Origin: Chlorohelix sp037138995
GTDB taxonomy: Bacteria > Chloroflexota > Chloroflexia > Chloroheliales > Chloroheliaceae
NCBI RefSeq assembly: GCF_037138995.1
Contig: NZ_JBAXHI010000023.1
Span: forward strand, 1 to 64,000
Direction of reading: 5' to 3'
DNA length: 64,000 nt
This document shows positions 37,374-45,099 of the stretch, one piece after another. Within the stretch, counting starts at the first letter, position 1; every line of letters begins with the position of its first letter. The position numbers and the translations under genes were made by a program. The notes under the pieces were generated by a model, which did no database searches, was not told the origin of the DNA, and saw only the letters and a list, made by a program, of their open reading frames with translations.

Positions 37374-38417
37374 ATGATATATTTATTCTACGGCGAAGAT
37401 ACTTTCAGCCTTCAGAAAAAAATTGATACACTCCGCAAAGAAACCTTGCCATTAGAAGCATGGGATTTTAGTTTCTCCCGCTTTGATGCCTCCCACAATA
37501 GCTTTAATCTGGATGAGTTGATAAATACTGCCGAATCTTACCCTTTTATGAGCGAAAAACGCTTGGTTGTGGTATCTGATTTACTTGCCAAATTCGGCAA
37601 AAGTAGCGAACCAAAAGTGCCAAAACCAACCTCACGGGGCAAAAAAAAATCAGAGCAAGTTGCCAACACTGCGTTAACACCAAAAGAACGGTTCGTCAAT
37701 TTTTTGGGAAATATGCCCGAAACTACCGTGCTGGTGATAGTCGAAAGGAAAATCGGTAAGACCGATGAGATTTTCAAAGAGATTGAGAAACTGGTAACAC
37801 CTGTAGAGTGCATGCCGCCTATCGGATTAAATCTGGAAAAATGGATTAACGAACATGCCAAAGCGGACAAAATAAAAATACATCCGGCTGCGGTAACTTT
37901 GCTCGCGCAATATATGGGTAACGACCTTTGTCGAATTGACAACGAACTTCAGAAACTGGCAGCTTACGCCGGAGAAAGCCAAACTGTCACCGCCGAAATG
38001 ATAGAAAAACTGAGCGTGGCTACGACTGATACTCCGGTTTACAAGCTCACCGAAGCGTTAGGAAAGAAGAATCTGAAGGATGCGCTCACCCAGTTGAACC
38101 GAATGCGGAGCGAAACTACCTTGCCGCGGGTTGATTTCACAAGATATGTTTTCAGTAGTATTTGTAAGCAAGTATTTGAATTGGTACAAGCCCGTGAAAT
38201 GGGAACGCAGCGCCGAAGCGCAGCCGAACTTGCTACCCATCTAAAAATGCACCCCTACAGAGCAAAAATTGCCCTCGAATTGAGCCGCAATTTTACCCCT
38301 GCACACCTCGATGCCCTCTATAATCGCTTGACCGAGTTGGATTATGCCGATAAAAAGGGTCGCGCCGACCTATCCGCCCAATTAGATTTGCTATTAAGCG
38401 AGTTTTGCGCCCGCTAA
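37374..38417 (+). CDS. holA: DNA polymerase III delta subunit
   Basis: A 347-residue HolA with the N-terminal FYGEDTFSLQKKIDTL and a mid-region that fits the clamp-loader AAA+-like fold without a P-loop. The C-terminal collar helices are followed by LDYADKKGRADLSAQLDLLLSEFCAR, typical of HolA ends (LxxxDxxxKxG). It opens the sliding clamp as part of the clamp loader. It begins about 20 bases after the 6S RNA with no clear ribosome binding site, so it may use read-through from that promoter. Confidence 0.9.
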   Translation: MIYLFYGEDTFSLQKKIDTLRKETLPLEAWDFSFSRFDASHNSFNLDELINTAESYPFMSEKRLVVVSDLLAKFGKSSEPKVPKPTSRGKKKSEQVANTALTPKERFVNFLGNMPETTVLVIVERKIGKTDEIFKEIEKLVTPVECMPPIGLNLEKWINEHAKADKIKIHPAAVTLLAQYMGNDLCRIDNELQKLAAYAGESQTVTAEMIEKLSVATTDTPVYKLTEALGKKNLKDALTQLNRMRSETTLPRVDFTRYVFSSICKQVFELVQAREMGTQRRSAAELATHLKMHPYRAKIALELSRNFTPAHLDALYNRLTELDYADKKGRADLSAQLDLLLSEFCAR

Positions 38418-38534
38418 ATCTTCTCGTATTGCATTTATGTAAAATTATCGCGGAACAACTTCTATTATTTTGTTAGCATGTTAAAATAACAGCACGTATT
38501 ACAAATTTCCTGATTTTTGAGGAAGAGGCGCAGG

Positions 38535-39044
38535 ATGGATTTAAAATCCCTCGAAGGATTCCCCCCTGAAATTCAAATGACCATCAGGCTGGTTATAGCA
38601 TATCTGCTATCCGCTTTTATAGGTTGGGAACGTGAACAAACCCATGTTCCTGCCGGATTACGTACCCACATCTTGGTGGGTCTTGGTTCAACCGCCTTCA
38701 TGTTAGTATCAATATACGGTTTCGATAATCTTGGGACTGTGCGTGACCCTGCCCGTGTAGCCGCCCAAATTATCACGGGAATTGGTTTTCTGGGCGCAGG
38801 AACTATCTGGCGGAATGAAAGCCGGGATGAAAGCAAGGTAGGAGGATTAACCACCGCTGCCAGCATCTGGGTAACTGCTTCAGTTGGCATGTTGGCGGGC
38901 GTGGGAATGTTAGTCATAGCGACTGTCGTTGCTTTTATGGGCTGGTTCACACTACGAGTATTAAGACCAGTCGAACACAAAGGACAAGACGGTAAAAAAT
39001 CAAATAGCATTCCCACTAAATCAAAGGAAGATAAGGAACTATAA
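38535..39044 (+). CDS. MgtC/SapB family membrane protein
   Basis: The start is ATG 38535, preceded by GAGGAAGAGG; an earlier in-frame TTG is less likely. The 169-residue protein has about four to five transmembrane helices with the family motifs GWEREQTHVPAGLRTHILVG, RVAAQIITGIGFLGAGTIW and GLTTAASIWVTASVGM. MgtC-like proteins influence magnesium homeostasis or ATP synthase regulation in other bacteria; the role here is unknown. A gene alone between holA and the dehydrogenase. Confidence 0.9.
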   Translation: MDLKSLEGFPPEIQMTIRLVIAYLLSAFIGWEREQTHVPAGLRTHILVGLGSTAFMLVSIYGFDNLGTVRDPARVAAQIITGIGFLGAGTIWRNESRDESKVGGLTTAASIWVTASVGMLAGVGMLVIATVVAFMGWFTLRVLRPVEHKGQDGKKSNSIPTKSKEDKEL

Positions 39045-39094
39045 TTCTAGTTTAACTCGAAATTGTATTTCGCACTTAGGGCAAAGAGGTGAAA

Positions 39095-40198
39095 ATGAGC
39101 GAACTTAAAGGAGATTTTTACTATCTGCCGATGGAGCATGTTATCTTTGGGGCAGGTAGCGCACACCGCTTGTCAGAAGAAGTTATACGGCTTGGCGGAA
39201 AGCGTGTATTGGTTGTCACGGGGCAAACACTGGCTACCCAAACCGATGTAATCAAGAAGATTGAAGCATATCTTGGCGAATATCATATTGCTACATTTTC
39301 GGAAATTCGGCAGCATACGCCAAAAAGCGATTTGGAACGCGCTCTGGCAATCGCCCGGCACAATGAAATTGATACACTGGTGAGCGTAGGGGGCGGTAGC
39401 CCGATAGATGGTACTAAAGCTATTGCGCTTGAGCTTTTTAAAGAACATGGCAAGATGCCCCCGCATGTGGCAATACCGACCACCCTTTCTGCTGCCGAGT
39501 TTACGCATATTGTAGGCGTTACGGACGAAGCCCTCAAGATGAAAACGGGTTTCGTTAATCCTAGGGCTGTGCCACATACTGTAATTCTTGACCCTGAGCT
39601 AACGCTCTCAACGCCGCTGGTTTTGTGGCTTTCCACCGGAATCAGAGCGCTCGACCATGCGGTTGAGACTCTATATGCGCCCGGCGCACACCCCATCAAT
39701 GATGCGCTTGCGCTTGAGGCAATCCGCAAACTTTTCGCCTATCTACCGGCATGTAAAGCTAATCCTAAAGATACAACTGCCCGCGGCGAATTACAGATTG
39801 CCGCTTGGATGAGCTTCTTTAATTCGATGAGCGCGGCAATGGGTCTGAGCCATAACTTGGGAAGGCGTATCGGGGCGAGCTTTGATGTGCCACACGGTAT
39901 AACTTCGTGCATAACGCTTGCTCCGGTAATGCACCTTATGGTTGAGAAACATTCCCCCGCGCTGGCAAGAATAGCACGGGTACTTGAACTGGAACGTTCT
40001 GGAATTAATGATGAATTTGGTCTGGCAAAAGCAGCCGCAGAAGCAGTGTACAAGCTAGTACAGGATTTGGGATTACCGCAGCATCTGAAGGATGTAGGTT
40101 TAACTGAAATGAATCTGGAAGAAATAGCCGCAACTTCTGGTCCATTCCCGCTATTACCGCCGGATCAATTAGAAAAACTGCTCAAGCTTTTGTGGTAA
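39095..40198 (+). CDS. Iron-containing alcohol dehydrogenase family protein (maleylacetate reductase-like)
   Basis: The start is ATG 39095 with GAGGTG upstream. The 367-residue protein has an NAD-binding half (VSVGGGSPIDGTKAI) and an all-helical metal half with ligands in ALDHAVE, LSHNLGRRIG and VPHGITS. The second histidine of the usual HxxxHxxG motif is Arg here (HNLGR), a pattern seen in the maleylacetate reductase side of the family rather than classical ethanol dehydrogenases. The substrate is unknown. It is followed closely by a ybaK-type gene on the same strand. Confidence 0.82.
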   Translation: MSELKGDFYYLPMEHVIFGAGSAHRLSEEVIRLGGKRVLVVTGQTLATQTDVIKKIEAYLGEYHIATFSEIRQHTPKSDLERALAIARHNEIDTLVSVGGGSPIDGTKAIALELFKEHGKMPPHVAIPTTLSAAEFTHIVGVTDEALKMKTGFVNPRAVPHTVILDPELTLSTPLVLWLSTGIRALDHAVETLYAPGAHPINDALALEAIRKLFAYLPACKANPKDTTARGELQIAAWMSFFNSMSAAMGLSHNLGRRIGASFDVPHGITSCITLAPVMHLMVEKHSPALARIARVLELERSGINDEFGLAKAAAEAVYKLVQDLGLPQHLKDVGLTEMNLEEIAATSGPFPLLPPDQLEKLLKLLW

Positions 40199-40212
40199 AA
40201 CCGGGTCTATCT

Positions 40213-40692
40213 ATGGCAAAAAGCGCCGTTAAAAATAATGCTACTCGTATTCTCGAAGCGGCTAATATTCTCTACGAGGTTTTTACCTATTCCGCCGATT
40301 TCCATACCGCCGAAGAGGTGGCAGAAATTATCGGGGCTGCGCCCGAAACGGTCTTCAAAACGCTGGTAGTATTACCTGAAAGCGGTAAGGGCAAGCCAGT
40401 TCTAGTCTTGATACCTTCTATCCAAGAGCTTAACTTGAAAAAGTTGGGTCTGGCAATCGGCGAGAAAAAAGTACGGATGGCTACTAAAAAAGAAGCGGAA
40501 AGCCTTACAGGTCTGCTAATCGGTGGAATCTCGCCACTGGCGTTGATGCAAAAAGGCTGGAAAGTTTACATTGATGAAATTGCCTTGATTATGGAATATA
40601 TTTATGTCAGTGGTGGACAACGCGGAATAAATATACAAGTGCCACCAGAACCCTTCATTGCTTTGGTCGCAGCAACTCCAATTAGTCTTTAG
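40213..40692 (+). CDS. ybaK: Cys-tRNA(Pro)/Cys-tRNA(Cys) deacylase YbaK
   Basis: The start at ATG 40213 gives 159 residues with the usual beginning MAKSAVKNNATRILEAA. An in-frame GTG at 40192 overlaps the previous gene, and neither start has a strong ribosome binding site. YbaK motifs: AEEVAEIIGAAPETVFKTLVV, the substrate-binding MATKKEAESLTGLLIGGISPL and ISGGQRGINIQ-like VSGGQRGINIQ. It removes cysteine wrongly attached to tRNA(Pro), acting as a trans-editing enzyme. Confidence 0.9.
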   Translation: MAKSAVKNNATRILEAANILYEVFTYSADFHTAEEVAEIIGAAPETVFKTLVVLPESGKGKPVLVLIPSIQELNLKKLGLAIGEKKVRMATKKEAESLTGLLIGGISPLALMQKGWKVYIDEIALIMEYIYVSGGQRGINIQVPPEPFIALVAATPISL

Positions 40693-40741
40693 GATTCGGC
40701 TTCAGACACTACCAAACCTCATCTGTCTCCAGAAAGAAAAA

Positions 40742-40773
40742 CAGGCTCGGGACAAATCAATTGCCCGAACCTG
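40742..40773. terminator. Hairpin between ybaK and cbbX, likely bidirectional terminator
   Basis: CAGGCTCGGG (40742-40751) pairs with CCCGAACCTG (40764-40773), ten positions with one mismatch and a 12-base loop. It lies between convergent genes. Its right half is a near copy (21 of 25 bases) of the end of cbbX at 40821-40845, so an alternative longer pairing with that sequence is possible. Confidence 0.5.
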
Positions 40774-40828
40774 CATCATTTAAGCAGATACTTCTTTAAC
40801 GAGTTGAGTAAGGATTTAGGGGAACAAA

Positions 40829-41752
40829 TTAATTGTCCGAGCCTGTTTCGATTAAAGTCTCGTCCGGTATATCCGGCAAATCCAGCCGCGCCAGATCGTC
40901 TTTGGTTACCGGCTTGTTTGCATTGAAAAGACGGTTAGCATGTCGAAGTTTTAGCAAATCGAGCAAGTTTCGGATTGTGCGAGCATTAGAAAAATGTTCG
41001 TGTTCCATCTGAGATGCAACCAACTTCTGATAAGGCTCAATTGACGCAGTATCAAGGTAATACATTTGCTGCTTGAGCATTAAATCAGAGATTTGCATCA
41101 ATTCGTCAAGGTTGTAATCAGGAAAATCAATATGATGAGCTATACGGGAGCGTACCCCCGGATTTGAAGAGAAAAACTCATCCATGCGGTCTTTGTAACC
41201 AGCCATAATAACTACCAAATCATCACGCTGGTTTTCCATCACCTGCAATAAAACTTCGATGGCTTCCTGACCGTAATCTCTTTCGTTTTCCCGGCGATAA
41301 AGATAATAAGCCTCATCAATAAATAATACACCACCCATTGCTTTTTTCAGAACTTCTTTAGTTTTGGGCGCTGTATGTCCAACGTATTGACCTACCAAAT
41401 CATCGCGAGTAACTACCACTACATGATTTCGCCTGATATAACCCAACTCATAAAGAATACTTGCCATTTTCATAGCAACAGTGGTTTTCCCGGTGCCGGG
41501 TCTGCCTGTAAAGCACATATGAAGCACCGGGCGTTCTGCATTTAAACCAACCTGTTCGCGCATCCGGTCTATTAACAGGAATGCAGCAATCTCACGTATT
41601 CTGGTTTTTACAGCTTGTAGCCCTATCATCCCCTTATCAAAATCTTCCAATATCCGATGAATCTGACGGTCACGGTTGGATTGTGGAAGATCTATCATAA
41701 CTTGTGCCGGTGGCTGGTTGGTTTCGTCGTTTTGCAGAAGCGTTGAATCCAC
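40829..41752 (-). CDS. cbbX: Red-type RuBisCO activase CbbX
   Basis: A 307-residue AAA+ protein of the CbbX family. Walker A GRPGTGKTT is at 83-91, the pore-loop region GQYVGHTA at 121-128, Walker B LFIDEA near 143-148 and the arginine-finger region NPGVRSRIAHH near 205-215. CbbX hexamers pull on the C-terminal tail of the RuBisCO large subunit to release inhibitory sugar phosphates, and RuBP activates it. It lies six bases after rbcS on the minus strand, so the two form an operon. RbcL (52363-53823) does have a red-type extended tail for it to engage. Confidence 0.95.
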   Translation of the reverse strand: MDSTLLQNDETNQPPAQVMIDLPQSNRDRQIHRILEDFDKGMIGLQAVKTRIREIAAFLLIDRMREQVGLNAERPVLHMCFTGRPGTGKTTVAMKMASILYELGYIRRNHVVVVTRDDLVGQYVGHTAPKTKEVLKKAMGGVLFIDEAYYLYRRENERDYGQEAIEVLLQVMENQRDDLVVIMAGYKDRMDEFFSSNPGVRSRIAHHIDFPDYNLDELMQISDLMLKQQMYYLDTASIEPYQKLVASQMEHEHFSNARTIRNLLDLLKLRHANRLFNANKPVTKDDLARLDLPDIPDETLIETGSDN

Positions 41753-41758
41753 TATTTA

Positions 41759-42067
41759 CTACCCCTTGTTTGGTATATAAACAACAAAACTAATCGCTTG
41801 AGCCTGTGTCACCGGGTCAAAGCCATTAATCTTGATATAGCTATTTTCGTTGGCTTTCTGGCAAGCCTTAAGCTCATAAACTACCGCTGCCGCATCCCGT
41901 ACCTCGAACATCGGTAAACCCCACATGCTCCAATAGCTGTTATATGTATTGACAGTATCGCAATACTCGATAGCAGGAGCATAGCCCTTATCAATCATAT
42001 TCTGGATCTGACTTCTTAATAACGCCTCGTTCATAGGAGGTAGGTAAGAGAAAGTTTCAAGCTTCAT
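41759..42067 (-). CDS. rbcS: RuBisCO small subunit (short, red-like core)
   Basis: The start is set at ATG 42067, giving 102 residues beginning MKLETFSYLPP, as in known small subunits; the frame is open 54 bases further 5'. AAAGGA lies 12 bases upstream. Core motifs are YWSMWGLPMFEVRDAAAVVYE (45-65, first 20 residues typical of red form IC/ID), then IKINGFDP and AISFVVYIP. It ends right after that last strand, so the C-terminal beta-hairpin extension of red-type subunits is missing. It caps the large-subunit octamer. It is about 10 kb from rbcL, divergent from it, and directly before cbbX. Confidence 0.9.
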   Translation of the reverse strand: MKLETFSYLPPMNEALLRSQIQNMIDKGYAPAIEYCDTVNTYNSYWSMWGLPMFEVRDAAAVVYELKACQKANENSYIKINGFDPVTQAQAISFVVYIPNKG

Positions 42068-42126
42068 AAGCTCACAGTATCCTTTCAAAATTATGTTATT
42101 GCCGTAAATAGAATTTATCATAATTA

Positions 42127-42193
42127 TTGTATAAATACAAAGAGTAGATTATAATAATTCCCATAAACTAATATCTATAGTATCAGGAATTAT
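42127..42193. promoter_or_regulatory. Candidate operators between rbcS-cbbX and the first lysR
   Basis: The 124-base divergent gap holds a perfect dyad TTGTAT-AA-ATACAA (42127-42140) and a longer inverted repeat ATAATTCC/GGAATTAT (42154-42161 with 42186-42193). The latter runs into the lysR start codon. On the minus strand TTGTAT (rc of 42135-42140) with TAAATT 17 bases on is a possible rbcS promoter. LysR-type regulators usually bind such dyads next to their own gene, so CbbR binding is likely but unproven. Confidence 0.45.
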
Positions 42194-43100
42194 GATGGAA
42201 AGAGTAAATTACCCTACCCTGCACCAATTATTTATATTTATAACTGTTGTAGAGCAGCGCAGCTTTTCCAAAGCAGCAGATGTATTATACCTTAGTCAGC
42301 CAAGTGTATCTATGCAGGTGCAAAAACTTGAGGATACTTTAAGGGGGGTATCCCTCTTTGAGCAGACCGGGCGAAAGTTCAGCCTGACAGAAGCCGGCGA
42401 AGAGCTATATCGCTATGCCCGCCGGATACTTAATCAGATGGACGAAGCAATGCTGGTGATTGAAGAGTTGCAGGGGATGGATCGGGGCAGGCTAAGAATC
42501 GCGGCGGATACAACCGCAGGTGTTTATGTAGTACCTGCCATTCTAGGCGAATTTAAACGCCGTTATCCCCAAATTAAAATTAGCTTGCAAGTGGTTAACC
42601 GTGCATCGGTGCAAGAGCAACTATTCTCGCACCAAGCTGATTTAGCAGTTATGGGTCATACTTTAGAAACCCCCGAACTGACTGCCCTACCTTTACGCTC
42701 GAATAAGTTAGTAGTCATTGCCGATCCATCTCATCGCTTAGCAGGTCGCAAAGCTATTCCTGTGGAAGAACTCGGCAAGGAAACATTTATCGTTCGAGAA
42801 TCCGGCTCAGGTACCCGCGCTTCCACTGAAAAAATTTTTGCTCAACACGGGGTAGAAATACAAATAGTAATGGAGCTAAGTAATAACGGCGCGATAAAAC
42901 AGGCAGTAGCCGCCGGAATAGGGGTCGCGGTTATTTCTTTAGCAACTCTTGAGCTAGAATTGGCAAGCAGCAAACTAATTACCCTTGATGTGCAAGGTTT
43001 TCCGGTAGAAAGACAATGGTATTTGGCACATCTTGAACGAAAACGATTATCCCCACCGTCACGAGCTTTTCTGGATTTGGCTTTATCTATGAGAGGATAA
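42192..43100 (+). CDS. LysR-family regulator, CbbR-like (1 of 3)
   Basis: A 302-residue LysR-type protein. The N-terminal winged helix-turn-helix is at about 8-67 (QRSFSKAADVLYLSQPSVSMQV). The effector domain begins near 90 with the CbbR-like stretch RIAADTTAGVYVVPAILGEF and has NRASVQEQLFSHQADLAVMG. CbbR proteins activate Calvin cycle operons in response to metabolites such as RuBP or NADPH. It is divergent from rbcS-cbbX and two bases before the second lysR. Confidence 0.88.
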   Translation: MMERVNYPTLHQLFIFITVVEQRSFSKAADVLYLSQPSVSMQVQKLEDTLRGVSLFEQTGRKFSLTEAGEELYRYARRILNQMDEAMLVIEELQGMDRGRLRIAADTTAGVYVVPAILGEFKRRYPQIKISLQVVNRASVQEQLFSHQADLAVMGHTLETPELTALPLRSNKLVVIADPSHRLAGRKAIPVEELGKETFIVRESGSGTRASTEKIFAQHGVEIQIVMELSNNGAIKQAVAAGIGVAVISLATLELELASSKLITLDVQGFPVERQWYLAHLERKRLSPPSRAFLDLALSMRG

Positions 43101-43102
43101 AG

Positions 43103-44017
43103 ATGGAATTCAATCTTCATCATCTACGCATGTTCCTGATTGTAGCAAAATACGAAAATTATTCACGCGCTGCTGCCGAGTTATTTATCTCGCAACCTGC
43201 GCTATCCGCTCAAATTGCCAGCTTGGAGAAAAATCTTGGCTTCAGTCTTTTTACCCGCTATGGGCGTGGGGTTATTCTAACTCCAGAAGGACAGGTCTTG
43301 TACGAGCAGGTGCGTGTATTCCTCGAAAAATACGACACTATCAACCAAGTAGTCACAGATATTAAAGCTATGAAAGTTGGCTCGGTACATTTAGCTGCCA
43401 CCACCACCGCCGGAATTTATATTGTACCCGCACTATTAGGCGAATACCATCGCCGCTACCCAAATATAGAACTCTTTCTAGAAATCAATAACCGGCATCA
43501 GGTAGAGCGACAGCTATTGAACAATCAAGCTGATTTAGCAGTAATGGGGATTGTAGAGCATCCAGACGAGCTTTGTATAGAACCATTTTTGCCAAATGAA
43601 TTAGTAGTAGTAGCCTCTCCAGCCTATCATTTGCTTAAAGAGCAACGTCAATACAAGCTGAATGAGCTTACTAAAGAGCCGCTTTTGATAAGGGAAAGTG
43701 GGTCTGGTACGCGCCTTGATGTGGAAAATGTACTTAAGGAATTGGGTGTAGAATTCAAGACCCTAGTAGAATTGGGTAGTATTGAAGCTATAAAGCGTGG
43801 TGTTGCTGTAGAAATGGGTATTACTGTGCTTCCCAAGCAAGCTATCGAAATTGAGGTAGCGGCGGGTACTCTTAAAGCTTTGCAAGTTGAGGGCTTCCCA
43901 ATAAGACGGCGCTGGTCTATTGCGTACCGGGAAGGGCGCAAGCTTTCTCTGGCGGCAACTGTACTTAAAGATTACCTGCTAGATTGGGGTAGAATTTTCA
44001 ATTCTACTTTAAATTAG
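43103..44017 (+). CDS. LysR-family regulator, CbbR-like (2 of 3)
   Basis: A 304-residue paralogue of the preceding gene, with HTH at about 6-65 (ENYSRAAAELFISQPALSAQI) and effector domain motifs HLAATTTAGIYIVPALLGEY and NNQADLAVMGI. It starts two bases after the first lysR stop (GGATAAAG upstream), so they are cotranscribed. Its end overlaps the convergent third lysR by 14 bases. Two CbbR-like proteins from one transcript could form mixed tetramers or answer different signals (inference). Confidence 0.88.
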   Translation: MEFNLHHLRMFLIVAKYENYSRAAAELFISQPALSAQIASLEKNLGFSLFTRYGRGVILTPEGQVLYEQVRVFLEKYDTINQVVTDIKAMKVGSVHLAATTTAGIYIVPALLGEYHRRYPNIELFLEINNRHQVERQLLNNQADLAVMGIVEHPDELCIEPFLPNELVVVASPAYHLLKEQRQYKLNELTKEPLLIRESGSGTRLDVENVLKELGVEFKTLVELGSIEAIKRGVAVEMGITVLPKQAIEIEVAAGTLKALQVEGFPIRRRWSIAYREGRKLSLAATVLKDYLLDWGRIFNSTLN

Positions 44018-44903
44018 GTTGGTAATTTTTTAGAAATTGCCTGAACTCGCGGGTAGCCGGAGAAACCAATTTTCCCGGCGGCGACACAACGTGCCAGCGG
44101 CGAATAATGGGCAAACCTTCTAGGTCGAGATTTGTCATCAGACCAAGTTTGAGTTCCTGTTCAAGCACATTCCGAGACATTAACGCAATTCCGAGATCGG
44201 CAATCACAGCTTGCTTAATTGCCTCATTATGGCTTAGCACCATAGCAATTTTAGGTTTAATACCTGAAGCCTCAAGTAATTCTATCAGAGCCGTTCTAGT
44301 TCCAGAACCGCTCTCCCGCACCAGAAAACGCTCCTCAGAAATTGCGCTGAGCGGTAATTTAAGCTGATATGCCAAACGATGCCGCACCGAAGCCACCATA
44401 AGGAGTTCGTTCGGTAAAAAGATTTCCACTTCCAAACCTCTTAGGTCAGGGGGTCGTCCCATAACCGCCAAATCTACCTTGCCTTCCTCAAGTCTTTCAA
44501 TGACCTTTGCCCGGTTTACTACTTCGAGAATAATCTGAATACTAGAATGTAAGCGTTGAAACTTGCTGATAACATCGGGTATCGCGCTTGTTCCAACAGT
44601 TGTATCTGCACAAACCCGTACAGTTCCGGCGCTTTGACCGCGTAGCTGTTCTACAACCCGCCCTAAATCATCCGATACACCCAAAACTTGTTGCACCGAC
44701 TGGTATAAAACCTTTCCGGCATCAGTAAGACGCAACCCGCCATGTATCCGCTCGATTAAATCAAGACCGAAGGTTTTTTCGAGTGTGCTAACCTGCTCAG
44801 AAACGGTAGGCTGCTGTAAACCTAATTGTTGCGCCGCTTTGGTATAGCTACCACAATTAGAGACAGTGTAGAAAACTTTTAACTGGTGTAAAGTATAACT
44901 CAT
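44004..44903 (-). CDS. LysR-family regulator, CbbR-like (3 of 3)
   Basis: A 299-residue LysR protein, more distant from the other two. The HTH is at about 6-65 (GSYTKAAQQLGLQQPTVSEQV), followed by the effector domain (RVCADTTVGTSAIPDVISKF, VDLAVMGRPPDL). It is divergent from the plus-strand Calvin operon and separated from it by 196 bases containing dyads, the classical cbbR-cbb arrangement. It is therefore the best candidate for direct control of that operon. Confidence 0.88.
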   Translation of the reverse strand: MSYTLHQLKVFYTVSNCGSYTKAAQQLGLQQPTVSEQVSTLEKTFGLDLIERIHGGLRLTDAGKVLYQSVQQVLGVSDDLGRVVEQLRGQSAGTVRVCADTTVGTSAIPDVISKFQRLHSSIQIILEVVNRAKVIERLEEGKVDLAVMGRPPDLRGLEVEIFLPNELLMVASVRHRLAYQLKLPLSAISEERFLVRESGSGTRTALIELLEASGIKPKIAMVLSHNEAIKQAVIADLGIALMSRNVLEQELKLGLMTNLDLEGLPIIRRWHVVSPPGKLVSPATREFRQFLKNYQPNLK

Positions 44904-44924
44904 ATAGATTTACCTATGAATGTA

Positions 44925-44977
44925 ATAATGTATATGTATTGGACATTATGCTTAAGAATTGTTATCCTATTAACAAT
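44925..44977. promoter_or_regulatory. Two adjacent inverted repeats, candidate CbbR operator
   Basis: ATAATGT/ACATTAT (44925-44931 with 44943-44949, 11-base spacer) is followed nine bases later by ATTGTTA/TAACAAT (44958-44964 with 44971-44977, six-base spacer). Both are perfect. Two neighbouring dyads between a lysR gene and its divergent target match the recognition-site plus activation-site layout of LysR regulation. The decamer TATATGTATT also occurs twice, at 44931 and 45031. Confidence 0.5.
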
Positions 44978-45039
44978 CCTAAATCACTGCTGAAAACAGC
45001 ATATCTTTCACCACACAAACTGTCAAATCATATATGTAT

Positions 45040-45069
45040 TTGTCAATTTCATTTACCAGTATATATATA
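45040..45069 (+). promoter_or_regulatory. Candidate promoter of the Calvin cycle operon
   Basis: TTGTCA at 45040-45045 and a TATATA-type hexamer about 17-18 bases on (45063-45069), within an alternating AT run. AAGGAGAA precedes ATG 45100. The operator dyads lie 60-115 bases upstream of the -35, suitable for an activator. Confidence 0.4.
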
Positions 45070-45099
45070 TTATAGTTCGCAGGACAAGGAGAATAGTTG

